Shown here: positions 33,163 through 42,598 of the stretch, one piece after another
How positions within the stretch are numbered: position 1 is the stretch's first letter
Layout: each line of letters opens with the position of its first letter
DNA from: SIG575 sp964474295
Lineage (GTDB): Bacteria; Bacillota; Clostridia; Oscillospirales; Acutalibacteraceae
Direction of reading: 5' to 3'
DNA: 64,000 bases
NCBI GenBank assembly: GCA_964474295.1
Contig: CAYYRN010000003.1
Span: 1 to 64,000, forward strand
The notes under the pieces: model-generated
What the model saw: only the letters and a program-made list of their open reading frames with translations
Told to the model about the DNA's origin: nothing
The model's database searches: none
Position numbers and translations under genes: made by a program

Positions 33163-34545
33163 ATGCATAATACTGTCAAACGGGCTTTTTTGCTGCTTTT
33201 GGTTGTAGGTGTGTTTGTTGTAGGCACCGTGGTGCTTGCGTTTTCCTTCTTAAAAAACAGTGATGAATGGGCAACCCACCGAGCTAATGCTCACATTTAT
33301 TCGGGCGGTCAGATTTCCGCTGCGGGAACAATTTACGATTCTCAGGGAGTAATACTTGCTCAAACAAAAAATTCAAAGCGTGTTTATAACACCGATATTG
33401 CTGTCAGGAAAGCAACGCTTCACGCAGTCGGTGACACGGAAGGGTTTATGTCAACAGGTATTCACGCACTGTACGAGTCGGAATTGACGGGATATAACAT
33501 TGTTTCGGGAACGTATTATCTTGAAAAATACGGCATCGGCAACGATGTAAATCTTACACTCGATGCCGAGGTTTGCAAAACGGCTTACAATGCTCTCAAC
33601 GGCAGAAAAGGCACTGTAGGCGTGTATAATTACAAAACAGGTGAAATTGTTTGTATGGTCTCAACGCCGACATACGACCCCGAAAACAAGCCGAACAGCA
33701 AAACTATGGATACAGATGCCTATAAGGGAGCGTACATCAACAAGTTCCTTTCCCAGTCATTTACCCCCGGTTCTATATTTAAAATTGTTACTTCCGCTGC
33801 CGCAATAGAAAATATACCCGATATTTATTCCGAAAGCTTTTACTGTGACGGAGAATATGATGTCGGTTCGACTTCGGTTGTTTGCAACGGAAAGCACGGC
33901 AATCAGTCTTTTGAAAAAGCACTTAACAATTCCTGTAACTCGGCTTTTGCGGAAATTGCGATAAAGCTCGGCAAGGATAAGCTCCAAAAAACCGCCGAAA
34001 AGCTCGGAATTACATCGTCGTTTGAAGTTGACAGAGTGCCTGTCGCTGCGGGAAGTGCGGATTTGTCGAAAGCAGTCGATATAGACATCGGTTGGGCAGG
34101 TATAGGGCAGTATACGATAAAAGTGAATCCGTGTATGATGCTGACTCTTATGGGTGCTGTCGCAAACGAAGGCACGGCAGTAAAGCCGTATTATGTAAAA
34201 TCGATTACAACACCTTCGGGCTTTTCAACATATAAAGCCTCGAAAAGCACGGTTGACGAAATCGATTTAAGCTCATCCACCGCCCAAAAGCTCAAAGAAC
34301 TTCTTCGCTCGAACGTTGTGAATTATTACGGCGAAAGCTCTTTCCCCGGACTTGAAATGTGCGGCAAAACGGGTACGGCGGAGGTCGGTGACGAAAACAC
34401 GGGCGACAATGCTTGGTTTGTCGGATTTTCTCAAAAAGAGGATTTCCCTTATGCCATAGTTGTTCTTATAGAAGATTCAAATGTTTCCGCCAGGACGGCG
34501 GCAATTCCGGTAGCGAATAAGGTGCTGCAAAGTATAGGAGGATAA
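33163..34545 (+). CDS. pbpA: Class B penicillin-binding protein (PbpA type)
   Basis: A 460-residue transpeptidase anchored by an N-terminal membrane segment (about 5-27). Catalytic motifs: PGSIFKIVTS (SxxK), NNSCNSAF (SxN) and MCGKTGTAEV (KTGT). The region before is short, so it is the PbpA size of actinobacteria rather than the longer PBP2. ATG 33163 has AAGGAGG at a good distance. It is coupled by position to RodA. Confidence 0.92.
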   Translation: MHNTVKRAFLLLLVVGVFVVGTVVLAFSFLKNSDEWATHRANAHIYSGGQISAAGTIYDSQGVILAQTKNSKRVYNTDIAVRKATLHAVGDTEGFMSTGIHALYESELTGYNIVSGTYYLEKYGIGNDVNLTLDAEVCKTAYNALNGRKGTVGVYNYKTGEIVCMVSTPTYDPENKPNSKTMDTDAYKGAYINKFLSQSFTPGSIFKIVTSAAAIENIPDIYSESFYCDGEYDVGSTSVVCNGKHGNQSFEKALNNSCNSAFAEIAIKLGKDKLQKTAEKLGITSSFEVDRVPVAAGSADLSKAVDIDIGWAGIGQYTIKVNPCMMLTLMGAVANEGTAVKPYYVKSITTPSGFSTYKASKSTVDEIDLSSSTAQKLKELLRSNVVNYYGESSFPGLEMCGKTGTAEVGDENTGDNAWFVGFSQKEDFPYAIVVLIEDSNVSARTAAIPVANKVLQSIGG

Positions 34546-34547
34546 AA

Positions 34548-35249
34548 ATGAGTTATGTAGAATTTAACGGTGTCAGCAAGGTTTATAAAGCGGGCGAGGT
34601 TGAAATTAAAGCAGTTGACAATGTAAGCTTCAGCGTTGAAAAGGGTGAGTTTTGCGTAATTGTCGGTGCCAGCGGTTCAGGTAAAACAACAGCTCTTAAT
34701 ATAATCGGAGGTATGGATAACGCAACCGAGGGTGAGGTTATAATCGACGGCGAGGTCATAACCGAGCTTAACAACAAAAGGCTTACGGAATTTCGCCGCC
34801 ACGATGTCGGATTCGTTTTTCAGTTTTACAACCTTGTGCCGAACCTTACGGCACTTGAAAACGTTGAGCTTGCAACGGAGATGAGTCCAGGCTCCCTCGA
34901 TGCCGGAACCGTACTTGAAATGGTAGGTCTCGGTGACAGGCTCGACAATTTCCCGTCACAGCTTTCGGGCGGTGAGCAGCAGCGTGTTTCCATTGCAAGA
35001 GCTTTGGCGAAAAACCCGAAAATTCTTCTTTGCGATGAACCTACCGGTGCTCTTGATTACAAAACAGGTGTTACCATTTTAAAGCTTCTTCAGGAGGCAA
35101 GCCGTGATTCTGGTATGACGGTAATTGTCATTACCCATAATCAGGCAATAGCACCTATGGCTGACAGAATCATATCAATGGGCAGCGGAAAAATTAATTC
35201 CATTAAAATTAACCGTAATCCGGTTGATGTTGAAAGGATTGTTTGGTAA
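34548..35249 (+). CDS. ABC transporter ATPase (LolD/MacB type)
   Basis: A 233-residue ATPase with Walker A GASGSGKTT, signature LSGGEQQRVSIARA, Walker B ILLCDEPTGALD and the H-loop VITHN. It starts two bases after pbpA and joins the permease with TAAATG. The pair is a mechanotransmission-type exporter of the MacB/FtsX family. Confidence 0.93.
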   Translation: MSYVEFNGVSKVYKAGEVEIKAVDNVSFSVEKGEFCVIVGASGSGKTTALNIIGGMDNATEGEVIIDGEVITELNNKRLTEFRRHDVGFVFQFYNLVPNLTALENVELATEMSPGSLDAGTVLEMVGLGDRLDNFPSQLSGGEQQRVSIARALAKNPKILLCDEPTGALDYKTGVTILKLLQEASRDSGMTVIVITHNQAIAPMADRIISMGSGKINSIKINRNPVDVERIVW

Positions 35250-38200
35250 ATGAGCAAAGCGTTAATTAAAGAGGCGCTGCGAACCATAAAACGTAATAAA
35301 GCCAGATTTATTTCGATTATTGCAATTGTGACGGTGGGCATCAGCTTTTATGCTGGTGTCAGTGCGGCAGGCCCCGATATGCAGCAAACGGCGGTTGATT
35401 ATTACAATAACAATAATCTTATGGATATCTGGATGATTTCGTCTGTGGGATTTAATGACAGCGACGTTGAAGAGGTTAAAAAGGTTGACGGCGTGGAAAC
35501 TGCGGTCGGTTCAAAGTTTGCAGACGGCACGGTTATGGTGGACGGAAAAACCGCCGCGAACATTGACGGCGGTCAAACAATCTGCCGTGCTTACGGAATG
35601 GACTTTGATTTGGCAAGGGAAAATGCCGACGGAAAAGACAACAGGCAGTATATAAACCGCCTTACTTTGCTTGAAGGCAGATTCCCGACGGCTGAAAACG
35701 AGTGTGTTATCGACCGAAGCGATATGGCAACTCCCAAAGGTTTTGAAATCGGCAAAACGATTAAAATGGTCGGTATTGAAGAAAATATCGAAAACAAACT
35801 CGGCATTACCGAATACAAAATCGTAGGTGTTATAAGAACTCCGAGATATATTTCCTTTGAAAGAGGTCAAACGGATGTAGGCAGCGGTTCTTTGGGATGT
35901 TTTATATATGTTCCCGAAAGCGCCTTTAAAATGGATTATTATACGGAAATTTGCGTAACTGCGGAGGGCGCGGATGCGTTTTATCCGTTCTCGGATGAAT
36001 ATTACGATTTTCTTAAACCCACCATTGAAAAAATAGAATCGCTTTCGATGAATCAGCTTGCGGTTCGTGTTGACGAAGCAACCGCAGAATACAAAAAACA
36101 GCTTGAAGACGGCGAAGCGGAGTACGAAAAGAAAAAGCAGGAAGTCGAATCGGAGCTTGGCGAAGCTTTCACGGAGCTTGAATATTACAAAAATTTGGTG
36201 GAAAACGGCGATGCCGAAATTGCCGCAGCTCAGGCACAGTTGAGTGCCGCGCTTTCTTCAAAGGAGCAGGAGCTTACCGACGGAAAGAATAAGTATACGG
36301 CGGCACAAAAGGAATACGACCAAAAATATAAGGAGTGGGAAGACGGCAAAAAGCAGGTTGAGGAATACGAGCAAAGGCTGGAAGAACTTCAAAAAACCGT
36401 AAACGAGCAAAACACGAAAATGAGTGAGCTGAAAGCGGAAATCGAAGAAATCCAAAGGCAAATCGACTATTTCCCCGTCACGGATATCGAACTTACCACA
36501 AACGAAAGCGGCGAGACGGTAACGGGTGAAGAAAACCCCGAACTCACCGCACTTAAAACATTGCTTGCCGAAAAGAAAAAGGAAAGAAGAAATACGGCAA
36601 GCTCCTACACGGCTAATGTTTTGGAAATAAAGCAGATAAACGATAATCTCCCTGCCGCAAAAACAAAGCTTACAGAGGGAGAAAAACAGCTTGCACAGGC
36701 AAAAAAAGAGCTTTCAAAATATGAGGGTGTAATTTCAAGCGGCGAAAGTCAGCTTACCACCTCCAGACAGCAATTGGAAGCGCAAATTGCGGCGAAAAAG
36801 AAAGAGCTTGAAGAAGGCAAGGCAAAGCTTGCACAGTACGATACGGAATATAACGAAGCTTATGAAGAAGCATACGCAAAGCTTGACGAGGCAAAGTATG
36901 ATATAGAAGAAGCTAGGGCAAACCTTGAAGCCGCAACGAGTAATCCGAGATGGTTTGTCTATAACAGAACTATGCTTGCAGGTTACGAAAACTACGGTCA
37001 AACGGCAGGAAGCATCGAAGCCTTTGCGAAGGTATTCCCCGTGTTCTTCTTTGTTGTTGCCGCAATGGTGGTTCTTACCACAATGACGAGGATGGTAAGT
37101 GAGGAAAGAACCCAAATCGGTACTCTTAAAGCTTTGGGCTTTACAGACAGGAGTATAAGAGCCAAGTACCTTATTTATGCTCTTACGGCAACGTTTATCG
37201 GTTCTGTCATCGGCTTGTTTGCGGGATTTTTGTCATATCCCAATGCAATTATGACAGCGTATGAGGTTGTTTTCCAGGTTCCCAAGCTTACAATACTTTT
37301 CCCCGCAAAGCTTATTGTTTTGGGTACTGTTTTTGCCGTGGCAAGCACGACCATTGCAACGTATCTTGCCTGCCGTAAAGAAATGCTGTCGAAGCCTGCC
37401 GACCTTATGAGGGCAAAAGCGCCTAAAGCGGGTAAACGTGTGTTCCTTGAAAACGTGCCTTTTGTTTGGAACAAAATGAGCTTCAAGGCAAAGGTTACAA
37501 CACGAAATCTTATGAGAAACAAAAAGAGGGCGGCAGTTACTTTTGTCGGTATCGTAGGCTGTATGGCACTTTTGCTGACGGGCTTCGGTCTTAACGATTC
37601 AATCGACCAGATTTTGACGGCTCAGTTCGGTGACGGCGGCATAAGTTCATTCGATGCTCAAATCGCACTGAAAAACAGTCAAATTTCCGCAAACGAAAGT
37701 TCAATATACAACAACGTTTTAAAAAGCGAAAACATCAGCGACGCTATGATGTTTTACAACAAAACGGTAGTCGGAAGTTCCGATAATTCGGATGAAACGC
37801 TCAATGTTTATTTACTTGTTCCGCAGTCATCGGAAAAGCTTTCCGAATTTATAGATTTAAGGTCGAGAACAAGCGATGAAAAGTTTAAGCTTGATGACAG
37901 CGGTGTGCTGATAACGGAAAAGTTCGCAAAGAAAGCCAACGTTTCGGTCGGTGATTCCGTAAGTCTTAAATTCAGTGATGAGTTAACCCTCAAACTTTCC
38001 GTAAAGGGTATTGTCGAAAACTACGCTTACCATTATGTTTATATGTCACCTGCTCTTTACAGCAATATTTTCCAAACTCCCGTGGCATACAACTATATGT
38101 ACGCAAAGTATGCCGACGGTATAAGAGGCACGGATAAGGTCGAAGATGTGGCAACGGAGCTTATGAAATTCAACGATATAAATGCGGTTGTCGATGCCGA

Positions 38201-38639
38201 GCAGACGATTAACACCTTTGATGAGCTTTTCGATTGTCTGAATCTCGTTATTGCGATTTTCATAATTTCCGCCGCACTGCTTGCGTTTATTGTTCTTTAC
38301 ACGCTTACAAGCATTAATATTAACGAACGCAGACGTGAAATAGCAACACTTAAAGTTCTCGGATTTTATGACAGGGAATCGTCATCGTATGTCGGCAAAG
38401 AAAATTATATAATCACGGCAATTGCAATTGTTGTCGGTTTGGTTTTGGGTATTTATTTGCACAAAATAGTTGTCAGCCAAGCCGAGGTTAACGTTGTAAT
38501 GTTCGGCAGGGTTATTGAACCGATGAGCTTTGTTTTTGCGGTGGGTATGACAGTGCTGTTTGCTGTGATAGTAAATGTGGTAATGCATTTTTACATTAAG
38601 AGAATCGATATGGTCGAAAGCTTAAAATCAATTGACTAA
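35250..38639 (+). CDS. Very large FtsX-type ABC permease with coiled-coil insert
   Basis: A 1129-residue permease. It has an N-terminal membrane segment (about 20-40), an outer domain, a long charged coiled coil (about 280-590, rich in E, K, Q), three membrane segments with the FtsX motif TRMVSEERTQIGTLKALGF (about 615-730), a second half starting near 760 and a final FtsX unit (about 990-1125, INERRREIATLKVLGFYD). Permeases of this plan are common in Clostridia and their cargo is unknown. It follows the ATPase without a gap. Confidence 0.9.
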   Translation: MSKALIKEALRTIKRNKARFISIIAIVTVGISFYAGVSAAGPDMQQTAVDYYNNNNLMDIWMISSVGFNDSDVEEVKKVDGVETAVGSKFADGTVMVDGKTAANIDGGQTICRAYGMDFDLARENADGKDNRQYINRLTLLEGRFPTAENECVIDRSDMATPKGFEIGKTIKMVGIEENIENKLGITEYKIVGVIRTPRYISFERGQTDVGSGSLGCFIYVPESAFKMDYYTEICVTAEGADAFYPFSDEYYDFLKPTIEKIESLSMNQLAVRVDEATAEYKKQLEDGEAEYEKKKQEVESELGEAFTELEYYKNLVENGDAEIAAAQAQLSAALSSKEQELTDGKNKYTAAQKEYDQKYKEWEDGKKQVEEYEQRLEELQKTVNEQNTKMSELKAEIEEIQRQIDYFPVTDIELTTNESGETVTGEENPELTALKTLLAEKKKERRNTASSYTANVLEIKQINDNLPAAKTKLTEGEKQLAQAKKELSKYEGVISSGESQLTTSRQQLEAQIAAKKKELEEGKAKLAQYDTEYNEAYEEAYAKLDEAKYDIEEARANLEAATSNPRWFVYNRTMLAGYENYGQTAGSIEAFAKVFPVFFFVVAAMVVLTTMTRMVSEERTQIGTLKALGFTDRSIRAKYLIYALTATFIGSVIGLFAGFLSYPNAIMTAYEVVFQVPKLTILFPAKLIVLGTVFAVASTTIATYLACRKEMLSKPADLMRAKAPKAGKRVFLENVPFVWNKMSFKAKVTTRNLMRNKKRAAVTFVGIVGCMALLLTGFGLNDSIDQILTAQFGDGGISSFDAQIALKNSQISANESSIYNNVLKSENISDAMMFYNKTVVGSSDNSDETLNVYLLVPQSSEKLSEFIDLRSRTSDEKFKLDDSGVLITEKFAKKANVSVGDSVSLKFSDELTLKLSVKGIVENYAYHYVYMSPALYSNIFQTPVAYNYMYAKYADGIRGTDKVEDVATELMKFNDINAVVDAEQTINTFDELFDCLNLVIAIFIISAALLAFIVLYTLTSININERRREIATLKVLGFYDRESSSYVGKENYIITAIAIVVGLVLGIYLHKIVVSQAEVNVVMFGRVIEPMSFVFAVGMTVLFAVIVNVVMHFYIKRIDMVESLKSID

Positions 38640-38650
38640 AAGGTGATTTT

Positions 38651-38860
38651 ATGTATTATTCGGTAGACAGAATTGAAGAAAATGTTGCGGTGCTTGAGGA
38701 TGATAACGAGAAAAAAATCAATGTCGATGTTTCATCTCTGCCGCAGGGAACGTCGGAATGTGACGTTCTTGTAAAAGACAAAAACGGCTTGTTCGTCAAG
38801 GATGACGAAGAAAAAAAACGCAGACAGGATTTAATTTTAAAAATGCTCGAAGATTTTTAA
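38651..38860 (+). CDS. DUF3006 family protein
   Basis: A 69-residue protein: VDRIEENVAVLEDDNEKKI at the start, then a strand, INVDVSSLPQGTSECDVL, and a helical tail. It fits DUF3006, short proteins of unknown role that occur beside hydrolases and transporters. It starts eleven bases after the permease stop and is probably the last gene of the operon. Confidence 0.8.
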   Translation: MYYSVDRIEENVAVLEDDNEKKINVDVSSLPQGTSECDVLVKDKNGLFVKDDEEKKRRQDLILKMLEDF

Positions 38861-38868
38861 AAAGCAAA

Positions 38869-38907
38869 AAAGGATTTCTTTGGTTTTGTACCTAAGAAAT
38901 CCTTTTT
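38869..38907 (+). terminator. Terminator after DUF3006
   Basis: AAAGGATTTCTTTGG pairs with CCTAAGAAATCCTTT with one mismatch, followed by TTTTT. The remaining 130 bases to the next gene hold no clear feature. Confidence 0.85.
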
Positions 38908-39038
38908 CTTTGTTATGTCTGTGATTTTACAGACTTTTTGCTGTTAAAACATAAAGCTTGCGTTATATTTTTTTACCCAATTGTGTGGCAAACGGTAATC
39001 GTTTTTCCCATAACCGATTTTCACTCGAATTAATTTAT

Positions 39039-40196
39039 TTAGAATGTAAGTCTTTCCAAAAGAAGATATGCGCCTATTCCGAGATAGTTTCCTATTGCGT
39101 ACCCGATTATTCCCGTGGCAATACCGGAAATCAAAGCGGCATTGTTTTTCAACGATGCGGCAACGGCAGGAACAAACGGAGGTGAGCAGATGGCGGAGGT
39201 CGAAGTGATTATCATTGTATCAACATCGATTTTTGCCGCCTTGCAAAGCAATGCGTGCAAAGTCATACTTCCGAAAATCGAGAAAAATACATAAGCCAAT
39301 ATTGTCCAGTTTACGTTAATTATCATCGAAATATCCGCAGCGGTAGCAACAGTAAAGAAGAAAACGTAAACCAGGTACATTCCCGCCTGCGTAGTTTTTT
39401 TGATTTCCCTTACGGGTTTTATGAAAGAGCAGAGTATTGAAAGTGTCGTGACCGAAAGTATGGTTATTGCCGTTTCGTATCCTTTCACAAGCAAACCGAG
39501 GTAATAAGAAACAGCGAAAATTGCGCCTGACAACAGCAGTGCAAGCAAAAGCTTTCCGAGTACGGCAGGCTTGAAAAAGCCTTTGTAGCTTTCGGGGTTT
39601 GTGATGTCGCTTTCAGCCGAATCGCTGCTTACGTTTTTATCGCCTTCAAAATCCTTTAATCCGAAAACTTTTCGGAAAAATTTTTTTGCTCCCGATGTCA
39701 GGAAAATTATGTACAAAATCGAAATCAGCATATCATATGTGCTGAACATAGTGTATGTGTTTTCATCAACGCCTATTGCCGTTTTGATTGAAGCTATGTT
39801 CGGCGTGCCGCCGGTGTAAACGCCCATAGAAAGTCCGGCATATTTCGGCGTGTTGGGGTCATATCGTCCCAAAATCAAATGAAGCACAAAAACAACAACC
39901 GAAATCGAAACCACCGCAAGCAGCATACAAATAATGCCTTTTTTTGCTGTTTTCAGCCATTTTTTTAAGTCGAGCGAAAACAGAATAAGCGGTAGTGCAA
40001 GGTATACCGTAACATTCTGCAGGGATGATTGTATCGGCTCAAAGCTTTCGGGCAAAATTCCGACGTTGCCTATTATTATGCCGAGAATATAGCAGACAAA
40101 AACTATGCCCAGCTTGTTTACAAATTTCACTCGGTTATTCAGCCAAATTATGGGCGCCGGGATAAGGAAGAATAAAACGGAAATAAGAACGTTCAT
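39039..40196 (-). CDS. DUF819 family membrane protein (YjcL-like)
   Basis: A 385-residue protein with about ten membrane segments. The motifs PAPIIWLNNRVKFVNKLG, FVLHLILG, GLSMGVYTGGTPNIASI and ICSPPFVPAVAASLKN are typical of DUF819, which may be transporters of unknown substrate. ATG 40196 follows GAGGT; a GTG codon just before would add one residue. Confidence 0.85.
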   Translation of the reverse strand: MNVLISVLFFLIPAPIIWLNNRVKFVNKLGIVFVCYILGIIIGNVGILPESFEPIQSSLQNVTVYLALPLILFSLDLKKWLKTAKKGIICMLLAVVSISVVVFVLHLILGRYDPNTPKYAGLSMGVYTGGTPNIASIKTAIGVDENTYTMFSTYDMLISILYIIFLTSGAKKFFRKVFGLKDFEGDKNVSSDSAESDITNPESYKGFFKPAVLGKLLLALLLSGAIFAVSYYLGLLVKGYETAITILSVTTLSILCSFIKPVREIKKTTQAGMYLVYVFFFTVATAADISMIINVNWTILAYVFFSIFGSMTLHALLCKAAKIDVDTMIITSTSAICSPPFVPAVAASLKNNAALISGIATGIIGYAIGNYLGIGAYLLLERLTF

Positions 40197-40214
40197 CACA
40201 TTTACCTCGCTTTT

Positions 40215-41915
40215 TTAAGAGTTGCGAATATGCGAAAGGAAGAAATCTTTTCTGTCATCGTTGTCTATAACCTTTATAGGCTTAACCTGGTTGAGGTTTG
40301 CACCCCTTGCTTTGAGGATTTCACGGTAATCGTCATAAGTACCTGCCCTGAGGAATTTTACCTCGCAATGTCCGAGTGCGCCGTTTCTGATAAGCGGAGG
40401 AACAAGCACGTTCGTTTCGCACAAACGTTTTTCAAAAATTTCCGCATAACGCTCACATTCACTGTCGGGAATGTTGTTTCTGGGTTCTATAAGCAATTGA
40501 TAGTGTCCGGGGGAGGTTGTACGGTCGGGGTAAATGCTGTAACCGATAAAATCTTCTCCGACTGTTTCGGAAAGCTCGTCCACAAGCAAATCGAAAGCCT
40601 GCTGATTGATTTTTTCACCGCTTATGTTTGCAATTTGATTACGTCTGTAAAGGAACGTTACCATAGGGGATTGCTTGTAAAATCCCGTAACTCTTACCAC
40701 GTCCTCAATACGGTAACGGTAAAGGCCGCTCATATTTGTAACGATTATTTCGTAATCCTTTCCGACCTCAAGCTCGCTTATTGTAAGCGGTCTTGCGTCT
40801 TCCGGGCCGTCAATGGGAAGAAATTCGTAAAAACCGTTTTGGGGGAGAAGAACATAATCGGATGTGTTAAACTCAATCGGAACAGCCATAAGTCCCTCGG
40901 AAGCCGCATATCCCAAATAGTGTATGGGCAAATCGGGGCCTATGTAGCGGCGGAGCTTTTTCTCATAAAGTGAAAGGCTGCCCGTTCCCATGCCGTAAAG
41001 CCAGCCGACCTTCGACCAAATTCTGGGGATTATCGGTTCGTTATCAAAGCCCTTTTTAAATTCGGCACGCAGCTCGTTTGCTCTTTCAGGATCGGGCTTG
41101 CACTTTTTAAGAAGTTTCTCCCTTACGTCGGGCGGACAGGTAATGCTTTCGCTTATAGTACCTTTTTCGATATCGTCGCATATTGTTTCCCAGTTGTTTT
41201 CAAGGTAGAAAAACATAGATTCGACCATAGTGATGAAAACCGTACCGATGTAGCTTACGTCACGTCTGGGCAGAGAAAAACGCAGCTTCATATAGTGCAT
41301 ATCCATAGGCTCCCGTGTTTGAGGGAACATTATTTCTTTCGGGGAAGTTACAAAGAAAGGTGTCAATGCTTTAAGGTTAATCATAGGATGTGCAGCAAGA
41401 CCGCCTGCGATTGTTCCGCTCGGAGTTTTGTGCGAAAGAACCTCAATTGTAAGCAAGCCTCTCTGCGGGGGAACGGATTTTCCCTTGCTTTTGAAATATT
41501 TGTATGCACAGCCGACCGGTGCGCTGAAGCTGAAGCATTGGCAAACCCACATAGACCACGCCGACATGGGGATAAGCTTTGACTTGCCCGTGCTTCCCGA
41601 AGATTCGGCATATCTCATAACATATTTTTTCGTTATGAGATTTTTTTCTCCGTTATTTGCCATGCGTTCAATGTAATTTTCGTAATCGGGATAAGAAGAA
41701 TAGGGGACGATTCTCTGATAGTCCTCAATTGATTTTACGTCTTTGAAATTATGCATTTTACCGTAAACGGTGTTTTTGTTTTGCTTCATAAGCTCCATCA
41801 GATTTCTTTCTTGCTGCTTTACGGCTCTTGAAGAATAGATGTCAAGCTTTTTGTGTTCGCATCTTCCGAGAAAGGTTCCGAAGCCTGTCGAAAGATATCC
41901 GAAAGGGTTAGCCAT
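40215..41915 (-). CDS. GH3-family acyl-adenylate/amide synthetase-like protein
   Basis: A 566-residue protein of the GH3 family (firefly luciferase superfamily, first known from plant auxin conjugation). Motifs: AESSGSTGKSKLIPMSAW for ATP, YLGYAASEGLMAVPI, and the hinge YRYRIEDVVRVTGFYKQSP with FLYRRNQIANISGEKINQQ. It probably activates a carboxylate as AMP ester and joins it to an amine or amino acid; the substrate is unknown. It follows the GtrA gene by 13 bases in one operon. Confidence 0.82.
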   Translation of the reverse strand: MANPFGYLSTGFGTFLGRCEHKKLDIYSSRAVKQQERNLMELMKQNKNTVYGKMHNFKDVKSIEDYQRIVPYSSYPDYENYIERMANNGEKNLITKKYVMRYAESSGSTGKSKLIPMSAWSMWVCQCFSFSAPVGCAYKYFKSKGKSVPPQRGLLTIEVLSHKTPSGTIAGGLAAHPMINLKALTPFFVTSPKEIMFPQTREPMDMHYMKLRFSLPRRDVSYIGTVFITMVESMFFYLENNWETICDDIEKGTISESITCPPDVREKLLKKCKPDPERANELRAEFKKGFDNEPIIPRIWSKVGWLYGMGTGSLSLYEKKLRRYIGPDLPIHYLGYAASEGLMAVPIEFNTSDYVLLPQNGFYEFLPIDGPEDARPLTISELEVGKDYEIIVTNMSGLYRYRIEDVVRVTGFYKQSPMVTFLYRRNQIANISGEKINQQAFDLLVDELSETVGEDFIGYSIYPDRTTSPGHYQLLIEPRNNIPDSECERYAEIFEKRLCETNVLVPPLIRNGALGHCEVKFLRAGTYDDYREILKARGANLNQVKPIKVIDNDDRKDFFLSHIRNS

Positions 41916-41928
41916 TTTGTTTCCTCCG

Positions 41929-42393
41929 TTAATTTTTATTTTTATTGTTGAATATAAATTTTTTGCAAATTATAAAATTTACCGTTCCCATAATGAGCGT
42001 TGCAAGCATCTTTGAAAGAAACATCACACCGTCATCACCGAGTAAGTCCGCAAGACTTTCGGATAAACCGAAAAGATAAGTAAAGCCGTTGATTGCCCAC
42101 GTTGTAGAAACCGAAAAAACAGCAATAAGAACGGCAAAAAAAGGCAAAATTCCGATTATTTTTCTTTTGCTGTGAAAAACCCAAAAATAGTTAATGAAAA
42201 ACCTGACAAAGAAGAAGAAAACAATCGAAACCGTGTTTGCCGCAAACAATCTTGCCGAATCCGAGCCGATAAACGAAAAAGCACGGTAAAGCGGTGTCAG
42301 TGACAGGCTTTCAAAAATTGTAACGACAAACCCCATAACGGTGTTTTTTACAAATTCCAAGGCTGTTTTTTTAATTTCTTTTTGATTTTCCAT
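41929..42393 (-). CDS. GtrA-like membrane protein
   Basis: A 154-residue protein with four membrane segments. FFVRFFINYFWVFHSKRK is close to the GtrA signature (polyprenyl-linked sugar flippase-like). ATG 42393 is preferred over 42414 because AGGAAG lies upstream. It is the first gene of the operon with the GH3-like protein, pointing to an envelope glycoconjugate or lipid role, which is inferred. Confidence 0.75.
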   Translation of the reverse strand: MENQKEIKKTALEFVKNTVMGFVVTIFESLSLTPLYRAFSFIGSDSARLFAANTVSIVFFFFVRFFINYFWVFHSKRKIIGILPFFAVLIAVFSVSTTWAINGFTYLFGLSESLADLLGDDGVMFLSKMLATLIMGTVNFIICKKFIFNNKNKN

Positions 42394-42423
42394 AATTCGA
42401 CTTCCTAACTGCAATTACAAAAA

Positions 42424-42452
42424 ATTATACCACGATATCTTCTTTTTTGCAA
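42424..42452 (-). promoter_or_regulatory. Promoter of the GtrA-GH3 operon
   Basis: Minus strand TTGCAA (42447-42452), 17 bases, TATAAT (42424-42429) with TGG before the -10. Confidence 0.75.
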
Positions 42453-42529
42453 CAACTTAAAGGAAAAGGTTAAAGAGGCGGTGTAAAAGGAAAATCTTTA
42501 ACTTTTTGTGTAAAAATTTTAATAAAATG

Positions 42530-42558
42530 TTGTTATTTTTATATATTTATGCTAAAAT
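42530..42558 (+). promoter_or_regulatory. Promoter of the MFS-LRR operon
   Basis: TTGTTA (42530-42535), 17 bases, TAAAAT (42553-42558), divergent from the GtrA promoter and 40 bases before the ATG. Confidence 0.6.
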
Positions 42559-42598
42559 AAACAGTGATTTAAAATGAAACGAGGAGGTTGGTAAAAAA

